Assembly: GCF_023184515.1 (NCBI RefSeq)
Contig: NZ_JAAHBP010000034.1
Location: 1-60,661, forward strand
Direction: 5' to 3'
Source: Streptomyces sp. D2-8
GTDB taxonomy: Bacteria; Actinomycetota; Actinomycetes; Streptomycetales; Streptomycetaceae
Length of the DNA stretch: 60,661 nt
Part shown: positions 1 to 7,242 of the stretch, one piece after another
Numbering within the stretch: position 1 is the first letter of the stretch
Layout of the letters: each line of letters begins with the position of its first letter
Made by a program: the position numbers and the translations under genes
Notes under the pieces: model-generated
The model's input: only the letters and a program-made list of their open reading frames with translations
Told to the model about the DNA's origin: nothing
The model's database searches: none

Positions 1-141
1 CGCTGGGGTACGGCTCTCGCTCCATGGCCGTATCTCAGCATGCACATGCCCAGCGGATGGCCCGCCCGACGATCAGTACCTCGATCGAGCGATCACGAAC
101 CGAGAAAGATCGGACTTAACGTCCACTGAGAGGAACGTGCT

Positions 142-2124
142 GTGCGTTCACGGAGACGTATACGTTCGCGCCTGTACCCGGCCGGGTCGGTGGTCCTGGC
201 CATGGCTGCCGCCGGATCCGTGCTGTCGGGGCCGGCCGGCGCTGCTTTCGCCGCCGAGGCGGGCGGGCGGGCCGATCTGCGGGCGGATGTCAACCGCGAC
301 GGGTGGGTCGATGTCACCGGTGGCAGCGACAGCAAGGGAGAGGACGGCTGGTCCGTCGAGCGCGGTGCCGTGTATCTGCCCAACCTCGATGACGACGCCA
401 AGCGGTGCCCGGTGGCGGGGCCCGGTGGCGAACCGCTGTCCGACGCCAAGTTGGCCGCGTGCAACGACGGCTCCGACACGAAGGTCAACGGGGCTGACGA
501 CGCCGCCGACCTCGCGCGTGTCCGTTCCGTGCCCCTGCCCGGCCTGCCTGCGAACGCCACGGGCAGCCTGAAAATCGCCACGGGAGGCACGCACGCGCAC
601 CTCTTCCTCAAGCGTGCCGGGAAGTGGATCCTCGTGACGCCGGGGACCCGGTTGACGGCCGCCGAATTGCGCTCCGGAGTGGAGTTCGGTGTCGAGGCCA
701 CCGACGTCGTCCGGGACAGTGCGAAGTGGGACGGCCGTGCGGTGGTCCGGCTGACGGTGACGTCCGGGCAGAAGTCCACCTCCGACTCGGTGACCCTGCG
801 CGTCGCGCCGCTGCTGACTCAGCATCACCTTCAGAACACCCAGCAGGTGATGGTGTCCAAGGTCCAGGGTGACGGCCCGGACAGCCGCCTTCAGCGAGAG
901 TTCGTCACCGCCCTCGAGAAGGAGGTCAAGAAGGCCGGGGTCACCACGCCGCTGGTCGCCTTCGAGAAATACGCCGACCGCTGGGCCCAGGACTTCGTCG
1001 AACCGGCCTACGTCAGCATGACCGGCCCGGTCGGTCAGCGGCAGGTGATGCGCGTGATGCTGCGCTCCGCCCAGCCGGACCGGGACGCGGGCCGGGAGCT
1101 GTTCGAGAGGGTGCGCGGCCGGGACGTCGGTGTGGTGCAGGTGACCGACCGGGCGGAGCCCGACGACTGGTCGCTCAACTCCATGGGGAACCTGGAGACC
1201 ATCCCTCCCTACGCGCAAGGCGGGCGTTCCTTCCCGGCCGGGCGGATCATCATGGGCGAGCGGAAGGACAGCGGGGCGCGTCCGTCGAAGGTGATGCGGA
1301 CGCTGCTCACGTCGCAGGGGTTGCAGGACCCTCTGCTGCTGGACACCTCGTGGCTCGGCGTGGGTCACGTCGACGAGTTCGTGCAGTTCCTGCCCGCCGA
1401 CACCCCGCGCGGCTGGCGCATCGGCGTCGCCGACCCGCAGGCGGGGCTGCGGCTGCTGCGCGACGCCAAGCGCGACGGCCACGGCAAGACGAAGATGTTC
1501 TCCGTGCCCGGCCGTAGTGACACCCCGGCGCCCAAGGAGACCATCGACCAGGCGCTCGCCTCCCGTCACCTGGTGGCCGACAACGAGATGGCGGCGCGGC
1601 GCATCGCGGCCAACCTGGAGATCCTCAAGCGCGAGACGGGGGTGACCGACGAGGAGATCGTGCGGGTGCCCGCGCTGTACACCCGCGACTCGGAGGCCCT
1701 GACCTCCGAAGGCCAGGAGATCCCCGTGCCGCGTCTGTCGCGCATGGGCGCCGGCTCCGACATCGTGAACAGTCTCGGGGACCACGGCCAGCAGAAGTGG
1801 CTCGCCGGGAACCCCGCCCCGCGTGCCGCCGCCGGGGCCACGGTGACGACCAGCGCCTACGTTCCCGGTGCGGTCAACGGCCTGCTCCTGGGGCGCGACC
1901 GCTACCTCGCCCCACGCCAATGGGGGCCCGTCATCGGCGGCAAGGACATCTTCACGGAAGCCGTCACCGCCGCCTATCAGCGGGTCGGCCTCAACGTGTC
2001 GAACATCGACGACTGGTACACGTACCACCTCGGCATGGGTGAAGTGCACTGCGGCACCAACACCCTGCGCGACGCCACCGCCGCGTGGTGGCAGCGCCCG
2101 GCCGTGAACCGCAACGGGGCATAG
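142..2124 (+). CDS. Secreted protein-arginine deiminase (PAD family)
   Basis: 660 aa, close to the roughly 663 aa of vertebrate PADs. The first 38 or so residues are an Arg-rich N-region, a hydrophobic core and an Ala-rich end, i.e. a Sec/Tat-type signal peptide, so the enzyme should act outside the cell. All catalytic signatures of the PAD fold are visible: DRWAQD (D284, aligning with human PAD4 Asp350), GVGHVDEF (H409 and D411) and GEVHCGTN (nucleophile C637). The family hydrolyses peptidyl-arginine to citrulline plus ammonia. Start is GTG at 142, preceded by a GAGAGGAAC ribosome-binding site. It is monocistronic and faces the same way as the downstream protease. Calcium dependence cannot be judged from sequence. 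Confidence 0.9.
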   Translation: MRSRRRIRSRLYPAGSVVLAMAAAGSVLSGPAGAAFAAEAGGRADLRADVNRDGWVDVTGGSDSKGEDGWSVERGAVYLPNLDDDAKRCPVAGPGGEPLSDAKLAACNDGSDTKVNGADDAADLARVRSVPLPGLPANATGSLKIATGGTHAHLFLKRAGKWILVTPGTRLTAAELRSGVEFGVEATDVVRDSAKWDGRAVVRLTVTSGQKSTSDSVTLRVAPLLTQHHLQNTQQVMVSKVQGDGPDSRLQREFVTALEKEVKKAGVTTPLVAFEKYADRWAQDFVEPAYVSMTGPVGQRQVMRVMLRSAQPDRDAGRELFERVRGRDVGVVQVTDRAEPDDWSLNSMGNLETIPPYAQGGRSFPAGRIIMGERKDSGARPSKVMRTLLTSQGLQDPLLLDTSWLGVGHVDEFVQFLPADTPRGWRIGVADPQAGLRLLRDAKRDGHGKTKMFSVPGRSDTPAPKETIDQALASRHLVADNEMAARRIAANLEILKRETGVTDEEIVRVPALYTRDSEALTSEGQEIPVPRLSRMGAGSDIVNSLGDHGQQKWLAGNPAPRAAAGATVTTSAYVPGAVNGLLLGRDRYLAPRQWGPVIGGKDIFTEAVTAAYQRVGLNVSNIDDWYTYHLGMGEVHCGTNTLRDATAAWWQRPAVNRNGA

Positions 2125-2315
2125 ACAGCGGGTGGCACACCGGGACAAGCTGTCGCGAACGCCGTTGCAGCGGGATATGACGCGCCGGGAGCAAAACGTG
2201 GAAAACAGGGACAGCATCTCCCTCTTCGGCTAGCGCACAGCAACGGGTCACAGGCGGCCGGGGATAGGCATAGACCTTTTCATGATCACGGGCTAGGCTC
2301 TGCCGCGCGTATCCC

Positions 2316-2327
2316 GAGAGCGCTCTC
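2316..2327. promoter_or_regulatory. 12-bp perfect palindrome, LacI-type operator candidate
   Basis: GAGAGCGCTCTC reads identically on both strands and lies about 50 bp upstream of the streptogrisin-type protease start. Its core GAGCGCTC matches the centre of actinobacterial LacI-family operators such as the CebR/CelR box TGGGAGCGCTCCCA. The position suits an operator or leader site. No regulator gene is adjacent. Confidence 0.45.
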
Positions 2328-2377
2328 AAGCTCGCCTGTTCCACCCCCACCCTGCTGGAACAACGAAGGGGCATCCC

Positions 2378-3529
2378 TTGAGACGCACCACACCCCTGCG
2401 CACCGGACTGTCCGCACTCCTCCTGCTCGGCACCTGGGCCACCGCGAGTGCCCTGCCGGCCGCCGCCGCGGACGCGCCCGCGCACTCCGCCGAAGCGCCC
2501 GCCTCCCCCGAGCTCCTCTCCGCGATGCAGCGCGACTTGAGGCTGACCCGGGACGAGGCCGAAGCGCGCCTGGCCGCGGAGAAGACCGCAACATCCGTCG
2601 AACGCACAGCGCGTCATGCCGCCGGTTCGGCCTACGGCGGTTCCTGGTTCGACGCCGACAGTGGCGAACTCACCGTCGCCGTCACCCGCGCCGCGCCTGC
2701 CGACGCCGTACGGGCAACCGGAGCGAACGTACAGCTCGTGCGGTACGACGCGCGGCAACTGAACGCGGCGAAGCGGACCATCGACGCGCTGCCCGCGCCC
2801 GCCGGAGTCGGGAGTTGGCACGTGGATCCGAAGGCCAACAAGGTCGTCGTGAACATCGTCGCTTCGCACCGGGACGACAACGATGTCCAGGCCTTCCTCT
2901 CCCGAGCCCGCCAAGCCGGTCCCGTGACGGTGCGGCAGACCCCCGCCACACCGCGTACCTTCGCCGCCGGCACCGTGGGCGGCGACCCGTACTACACCGG
3001 CAACGTCCGCTGCTCCATAGGCTTCTCGGTGCACGGCGGCTTCGTCACCGCCGGGCACTGCGGCTCGCCGAGCGCGGCGGTGTACGGCTGGGACCGGTCG
3101 TACATCGGCAATTTCCAGGGGTCGTCGTTCCCGGGCAACGACTACGCCTGGGTGAACGTGGGCAGCGGCTGGTGGACCGTACCGGTGGTGCTCGGCTGGG
3201 GCACGGTCTCCGACCAGCTCGTCCGCGGCTCCGCCGAGGCCCCGGTCGGTGCCTCCGTCTGCCGTTCCGGTTCCACCACTCACTGGCACTGCGGCACCGT
3301 GCTGGCGAAGAACGAGACGGTGAACTACAGCCAGGGCGCCGTCCACCAGATGACGAAGACGAGCGTCTGCGCCGAGCCCGGTGACTCCGGCGGCTCCTTC
3401 ATCAGCGGCGACCAGGCCCAGGGCGTCACCTCCGGCGGCTGGGGCAACTGCGGCAGCGGCGGCGAGACCTGGCACCAGCCCGTCAACGAGATCCTCAACC
3501 GGTACGGACTGACGCTGCACACAGCCTGA
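2378..3529 (+). CDS. Streptogrisin-type S1 serine protease with pro-domain
   Basis: 383 aa preproenzyme of the alpha-lytic protease/streptogrisin family (S1E). Layout: signal peptide (about 1-32), folding pro-domain (about 40-195), mature trypsin-like domain (about 200-383). The catalytic triad is visible: H227 in TAGHC, D255 in GNDYAWV and S337 in GDSGGS. Paired cysteines around these motifs fit the family's disulfides. It should be secreted, auto-process the propeptide and cleave extracellular protein. Start is TTG at 2378, chosen because GAAGGGGC lies just upstream and the signal peptide begins there. A palindromic operator candidate precedes it and a hairpin terminator follows. Confidence 0.93.
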   Translation: MRRTTPLRTGLSALLLLGTWATASALPAAAADAPAHSAEAPASPELLSAMQRDLRLTRDEAEARLAAEKTATSVERTARHAAGSAYGGSWFDADSGELTVAVTRAAPADAVRATGANVQLVRYDARQLNAAKRTIDALPAPAGVGSWHVDPKANKVVVNIVASHRDDNDVQAFLSRARQAGPVTVRQTPATPRTFAAGTVGGDPYYTGNVRCSIGFSVHGGFVTAGHCGSPSAAVYGWDRSYIGNFQGSSFPGNDYAWVNVGSGWWTVPVVLGWGTVSDQLVRGSAEAPVGASVCRSGSTTHWHCGTVLAKNETVNYSQGAVHQMTKTSVCAEPGDSGGSFISGDQAQGVTSGGWGNCGSGGETWHQPVNEILNRYGLTLHTA

Positions 3530-3544
3530 CCGCTCATCAGCACG

Positions 3545-3587
3545 CCGAGCGGGCCCCGGTACGGAACGGCCACCGGAGCCCGCTCGG
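3545..3587 (+). terminator. Hairpin terminator after the protease gene
   Basis: Inverted repeat CCGAGCGGGC...GCCCGCTCGG, extended inward by CCGGT/ACCGG after one mismatch, with an 11-nt loop. It lies 16 nt past the protease stop, between convergent genes, and could serve both strands. No U-tract follows, as is usual in Streptomyces. Confidence 0.65.
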
Positions 3588-3648
3588 ACCGCGGATTCAG
3601 ATACGAGACCGCTCTGGCGGTCCTGAGTGCTTAGGCCGGCACCAGGTG

Positions 3649-4062
3649 CTACGCGCTGCGGCTGCGGGTGCCGTTGTACTGCTGGTCGGTGACGGGTTCT
3701 GCCCACCGGGTCTCGGGGGTGCCGTCGCCGGTTCCCTCCCACATGGCGATGTGTTCCATGAAGCGGTCGGGGGCGGCACCGTGCCGGTGCTCTTCACCGG
3801 GCGGGCAGCTGACGGTCTCATCGGGATGGGCTTCGAGGACGGTGCCGTCCCGGGTGCCGACCAGGGCGATGCCGGAGACCACGTGCAAGGTCTGGCCCAC
3901 GGCGTGGGCGTGCCAGTTGGTACGGGCGCCGGGCGAGAAGCGGACGAGTCTCGCGCGCACCCTGGAGGGTTCCTGACCCGCGACGATGACGTCCCACCAG
4001 ACGTCGCCGGTGAACCAGTCGGCCGGTGCCTGGCTGGTGGGTCCGGGCTTGATGAACTCCAT
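3649..4062 (-). CDS. Cupin-domain protein ((R)-mandelonitrile lyase-like)
   Basis: 137 aa single-domain cupin. Motif 1 is seen as NWHAHAVGQTLHVVSG (three His plus Gln in place of the usual Glu) and motif 2 as CPPGEEHRHGA, consistent with one metal-binding beta-barrel. The size and the ending WEEP/QYNG-type tail resemble the carboxymuconolactone/mandelonitrile-lyase-like cupins that often sit beside SDR oxidoreductases, as here. The actual substrate cannot be read from sequence. Start at 4062 is set by GAAAGGAAG upstream. The reading frame stays open upstream into the SDR relic, but that extension is not part of this protein. Confidence 0.8.
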   Translation of the reverse strand: MEFIKPGPTSQAPADWFTGDVWWDVIVAGQEPSRVRARLVRFSPGARTNWHAHAVGQTLHVVSGIALVGTRDGTVLEAHPDETVSCPPGEEHRHGAAPDRFMEHIAMWEGTGDGTPETRWAEPVTDQQYNGTRSRSA

Positions 4063-4145
4063 GTGGGCTTCCTTTCGAAACCGGTGGTGGACGGCCGACG
4101 GGGCAGGCCCGCGACCCCTTCGGTCGGAAATGACGCCCTGCCGTG

Positions 4146-4512
4146 TCATGCAGGCAGGGGTTCGGCGTAGTGCCGGTGCCCGACGCGTTCGGTGTGCAGG
4201 GCGTAGAGGCTCTCGGCCAGCGCAGCGGGGCTGGAGTGCTCGGCCTCCGGCCGGATCGCGCCGGGGATGATCAGCTGGGCGGCGTGGATGTGCTCCGGGG
4301 CGAGCGCGTCGTGGAGCCATCGCCGCGTACGCGCTCTCGCCGGCGAAGGCGATGGACGTCCCCGCGCGCTCAGGGTGCGGGCGCACGGCGCTGCCGCCGT
4401 TGTGCTCGACGCTGCGGGCCAGCAGAGCGACGCTGTGGTCGGCGGCGCCGAAGCGGTGGGCGGTGGCGAGCCCCAGGCCGGGGCCGGCGCCGATGAGAGC
4501 GCACGTGGTCAC
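4146..4512 (-). pseudogene. SDR oxidoreductase relic: internal deletion plus frameshift
   Basis: The N-terminus keeps the Rossmann motif (ALIGAGPGLGLATAHRFG). About residue 38 the sequence jumps into the C-terminal part (GGSAVRPHPERAGTSIAF, with the YAAM catalytic-region remnant). An extra G at about 4317 then shifts the frame, and the last 60 residues (HDALAPEHIHAAQLIIPG... to a TGA at 4146-4148) read in the next frame. Removing one base gives exactly 122 codons against a family norm near 235, so roughly half the gene is missing. The deletion removes the cofactor-proximal middle of the fold, so the product is almost certainly inactive. Confidence 0.8.
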
Positions 4513-4576
4513 GGTGAGTCCTTTGTCGAAAAGGGTGGGGAGCGCCTGGCTGCGGAGGTATCCGAGCCCCTGGCTG

Positions 4577-4765
4577 TCACGGCGTGAGGAGGGCCTTGAT
4601 CGCGCGGCGCTCGTCCATGGCCCGGTAGCCCTCGGCGACCTGGTCGAGGGGCAGCGTGAGGTCGAAGACCTTGCCGGGGTTGATGCGGCCGGTCAGGACG
4701 TGGCCGATGAGGTCGGGCAGGTAGCGGCGTACGGGGGCGGGGCCGCCGCGCAGGCCGACGTGGTG
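4577..4765 (-). pseudogene. 3' remnant of a zinc-type alcohol dehydrogenase
   Basis: About 62 codons encode the C-terminal tail of the medium-chain zinc alcohol dehydrogenase family (VGLRGGPAPVRRYLPDL..., FDLTLPLDQVAEGYRAMDER, ending ALLTP). Homology stops abruptly near 4765 and the upstream coenzyme-binding and zinc domains are absent. It lies directly upstream of the SDR relic on the same strand, so both probably come from one decayed oxidoreductase cluster. Confidence 0.7.
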
Positions 4766-5072
4766 CGCCTGCTCGCCTCCTGGGCCGCCACGCACGAGGC
4801 CCCGGCGCCCTCGCAGCAATCCACGACGAGCTGATTCCGGCGACGGGCACCGTCATTCCCGACCGCGCGAGGGTCCACGCGGAGCGGTGCCGGGGCAACT
4901 CGGTCGGCGTGCCCCGTCAAGGAACGCGGCTGGGAAGCGGCGTCGGACCCCGACAGGTGTCAGGACCGGCGGACGGGGGTCCGGGCCTAGGCTCGCGCTC
5001 GACTTCCGTAGCAGCCCGGCTGCACGCCCGCCCCATGGCGAAGTCGACAAGTCTCTTTCCACAGAGGTGGCA
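4766..5072. other. Intergenic stretch upstream of the I36-like gene
   Basis: No gene supported. The 5' side is the break point of the alcohol dehydrogenase relic. The plus-strand reading from about 4805 (AIHDELIPATGTVIPDRA...) looks protein-like but matches no family I can name. The 3' side must hold the promoter of the small secreted protein. Confidence 0.4.
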
Positions 5073-5444
5073 ATGATCGCGTCGAAGATGCTCCGTCAAA
5101 CCGCCGCGCTGGCGTCCGCGGCCGCGGCACTGCTCATGCTCGGCACCGTCGAGGCCCAGGCCGCCACGGCGGCCAGCTCGCACGGATGTCCCGACGGTGC
5201 TTTCTGCATCTATCCGGAGAACGCGGGCTTCAACAACGACGTGCCCTCACACGTGTACTGGTCCCGGGGCGTGCACCGGCTCTCCAACCAGTACGGCATT
5301 CACATGATCTACAACAACCAGACGGATGGCTGGAAGGCCGACATCTGCGTCAACTCCAACGGCACCAACTGCTGGACCGCGAACCAGGGTTACGCCAACG
5401 AGATCGACCTCACGCCGATCAACTCGGTGGTACTGCGCCCGTAA
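5073..5444 (+). CDS. Small secreted protein, peptidase inhibitor family I36-like
   Basis: 123 aa precursor with a signal peptide ending near ...AQAATA (about residue 32) and a mature domain of about 90 aa. The mature part starts with CPDGAFCIYPENAGFNND, the Cys-rich crystallin-like opening of the I36/SMPI-type inhibitors. Two later Cys (DICVNSNGTNCW) allow two disulfides. Family members inhibit secreted metalloproteases or coat hyphae; the specific target is not deducible. Start at 5073 follows AGAGGTGG; longer upstream frames lack a signal peptide and are rejected. It ends at a good terminator, so it is probably monocistronic. Confidence 0.7.
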   Translation: MIASKMLRQTAALASAAAALLMLGTVEAQAATAASSHGCPDGAFCIYPENAGFNNDVPSHVYWSRGVHRLSNQYGIHMIYNNQTDGWKADICVNSNGTNCWTANQGYANEIDLTPINSVVLRP

Positions 5445-5459
5445 TTGGGAGCCGAACCA

Positions 5460-5489
5460 GGAGCCCGACCGCTGACGCGATCGGGCTCC
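5460..5489 (+). terminator. Hairpin terminator after the I36-like gene
   Basis: Perfect 9-bp stem GGAGCCCGA/TCGGGCTCC with a 12-nt loop, 15 nt downstream of the stop codon. Confidence 0.75.
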
Positions 5490-5789
5490 GCACGTTCCGC
5501 GGTGCGTGCTCAGGCGGGTCGTACGCGGTTCAGCCGACCAAGGCGCCGACCGGGGAGGGCACGCGGGCGCGGCGGCCGGCTCCCTGCGTTCCGGGGGCGC
5601 GCCGGTTCCGATCGGGTGTCCGGGGACTCGATGCGGAGCATGGCCGCCTCGTCCGGGGTACCGGGTCAGGCGCTGCGGCGATTGGGAGTGGTGGCGCGCG
5701 GCGGCGAGGACGAGTTCTCAGCTGTGGGATTGGGCCGGCACCGGTACAGCGGAGCGTGGATTGCGTGACGCGTATGTCGCGAGCTACTC
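5490..5789. other. Non-coding junk between terminator and glycohydrolase relic
   Basis: No intact gene. Open frames here lack recognisable domains and ribosome-binding sites. The minus-strand frame entering from the ADP-ribosylglycohydrolase relic loses similarity inside this stretch. Confidence 0.4.
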
Positions 5790-5938
5790 GTGCCGCCTCC
5801 GCACCCCTCGCCACCGCCCCCTGGTTCCGGGAAACGGGCGGAGAACGCACCCGGTGGACCGAACTCCAAAGGTGCTCCCATCGCGTCGCCGACGGCTGAG
5901 CCGACGACCGTCGCGACGGTGCGGTCCCTGCGCTTCAT
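5790..5938 (-). pseudogene. 5' remnant of an ADP-ribosylglycohydrolase
   Basis: The first 50 or so codons match the start of ADP-ribosylglycohydrolase (DraG/ARH) proteins: GSAVGDAMGAPLEFGPPG followed by FSARFPEP and a Gly-rich turn. In intact members this leads into the metal-binding TDDT segment, which is missing; the frame continues as unrelated sequence and stops near 5666. The start codon at 5938 is intact, so a short peptide could be made, but none of the dinuclear metal site is present. Confidence 0.7.
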
Positions 5939-6035
5939 CCATGCAGGCTACCGGCGTCACACGGCAGCCGACCGGCCACTTCGACATGGCGGCCGGCGAG
6001 AGCTCCAAGGAAGCCGCGTCCGGCCACGGATGCGG

Positions 6036-6452
6036 TCATCGGGTGAGGTCGTGGCCGGGACCTTCGGCCAGGGCGATGCGGGCGGTGATGCGCTTGCCCA
6101 CCGGCTCCCGCTGTACCTCGAAGTCCTCGACCACGGCCTTCACGATCTCCAAGCCGTGCTGGCCGATCCTGCTGGGGTCGGCCGCCCGGGCCGCTGGGAT
6201 CGTGGGGTCGCTGTCCCACACCATGATCTCCACGGTGCCGGCGGTGATGCGCAGCTCCAGCAGGACGGGGCCGGGAGCGTACTTGCGCGTGTTGGTGACA
6301 AGCTCGCTGACAACCAGCTGCGTGAGGTCCCTCACGCGGGCAGAGACGTGCAGGTGCTGGTCGTCGCTCACCTGGTCGAGGAAAGCGGCAGCGTGATGGC
6401 GGGCGTCTGCAATACAGCTGTCATCTCCGTCCAAGGCGTACCCGACGCGCAT
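6036..6452 (-). CDS. ATP-binding anti-sigma-factor-type kinase (HATPase_c_2)
   Basis: About 138 aa with the GHKL ATPase signature of RsbW/SpoIIAB-like regulators: the N-box SELVTNTRKYAPG and a Bergerat-type G1 region (VWDSDPTIP), then a G2 region (GQHGLEIVKAVVEDF). Such proteins bind sigma factors or phosphorylate a STAS partner. The gene is divergent from a STAS gene 172 bp away, its likely partner. Start is uncertain: ATG 6452 has only a weak ribosome-binding site, and an upstream in-frame GTG would add about 15 residues. No transmembrane or sensor domain, so it is cytoplasmic. Confidence 0.8.
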   Translation of the reverse strand: MRVGYALDGDDSCIADARHHAAAFLDQVSDDQHLHVSARVRDLTQLVVSELVTNTRKYAPGPVLLELRITAGTVEIMVWDSDPTIPAARAADPSRIGQHGLEIVKAVVEDFEVQREPVGKRITARIALAEGPGHDLTR

Positions 6453-6624
6453 GAGCTGCTCGTCCCGCGCTGTACAGCCGTCACCGTCGGTATCAGATCC
6501 CACTGGCCTCGCCCTCACTCCCCGTTCACGCGCGCCGGTACCCGTTTCGCCGCCCTGCATGCCACAAGGGTGTCGTTCGGCACAGCCGCTCAGGTGCATT
6601 CGGCCGGGGCGGTAGGGCAGAATC

Positions 6625-7038
6625 ATGCGCGCACGTTCTGACCGGGCAAGCCTAAACACACTTGAGGAGACGGTGTCCCAGCTCGAGGAAGCGGACCGGC
6701 CGGGCCGGCTCCACGCCGAACACCGCATGGCCGGAGACATCCGTGTCGTGACGCTGCGGGGCGAGATCGACCACGACGTCCGGGACGTGCTCAGCGCGGC
6801 CCTGCTGACCGATGACGGGGCGGCCCCGCCCCGGATAGTCGCGGATCTCAGCGGTGTGACCTTCATGGACTCCAGCGGCATCAACGTCTTCGTCGCCGCC
6901 CACCAGCAGGTGAGCCGCGCGGATGGCTGGGTGCGCATCGCCGGCGCTCAGGAAACGGTGCTGCGTGTCCTGCAGCTGGTCGGAGTCGACACCCTCATCC
7001 CCTGCCACCCCACCACCGAGCAGGCCATGACGTCCTGA
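6625..7038 (+). CDS. STAS-domain anti-anti-sigma factor
   Basis: 137 aa (121 if the GTG at 6673 is used; GAGGAG lies just before it but very close). It is a single STAS domain with the phospho-acceptor motif FMDSSGIN (S83/S84) following the hydrophobic strand IVADLSGVT, as in RsbV/SpoIIAA. In the unphosphorylated state such proteins sequester their kinase and free a sigma factor. The divergent ATPase upstream is the natural partner, and the two SpoIIE-type phosphatases at 29.6-34 kb are candidates to dephosphorylate it. No sigma-factor gene is nearby. Confidence 0.87.
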   Translation: MRARSDRASLNTLEETVSQLEEADRPGRLHAEHRMAGDIRVVTLRGEIDHDVRDVLSAALLTDDGAAPPRIVADLSGVTFMDSSGINVFVAAHQQVSRADGWVRIAGAQETVLRVLQLVGVDTLIPCHPTTEQAMTS

Positions 7039-7242
7039 CCCGCGCGTCGGCGCTGTGCCTCGGCAAGCGATCCCCACATGTCGACGAGCCTGCGGGGATG
7101 TATGTGACACCCGGCGACCCGGCCCAGTTGCTCCCCGGCACACCAGCCGCGCTCGCCCAGTGCTTCGGCGAGCGCGGTCTGGGTCAACCCGATCCTGGCA
7201 ACCGCACCTCGCGTGTGCCCGGGGCCTTCCGGATGCGGTCGG

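Noticed and set aside
3649..4512. Apparent single 287-aa minus-strand protein
   Set aside because: It is a fusion of the SDR relic frame with the separate cupin gene, which has its own ribosome-binding site at 4062.
6948..7187. Minus-strand reading ALAEALGERGWCAGEQLGRV
   Set aside because: Protein-like but short, overlaps the STAS gene and matches no family I can name; not called.
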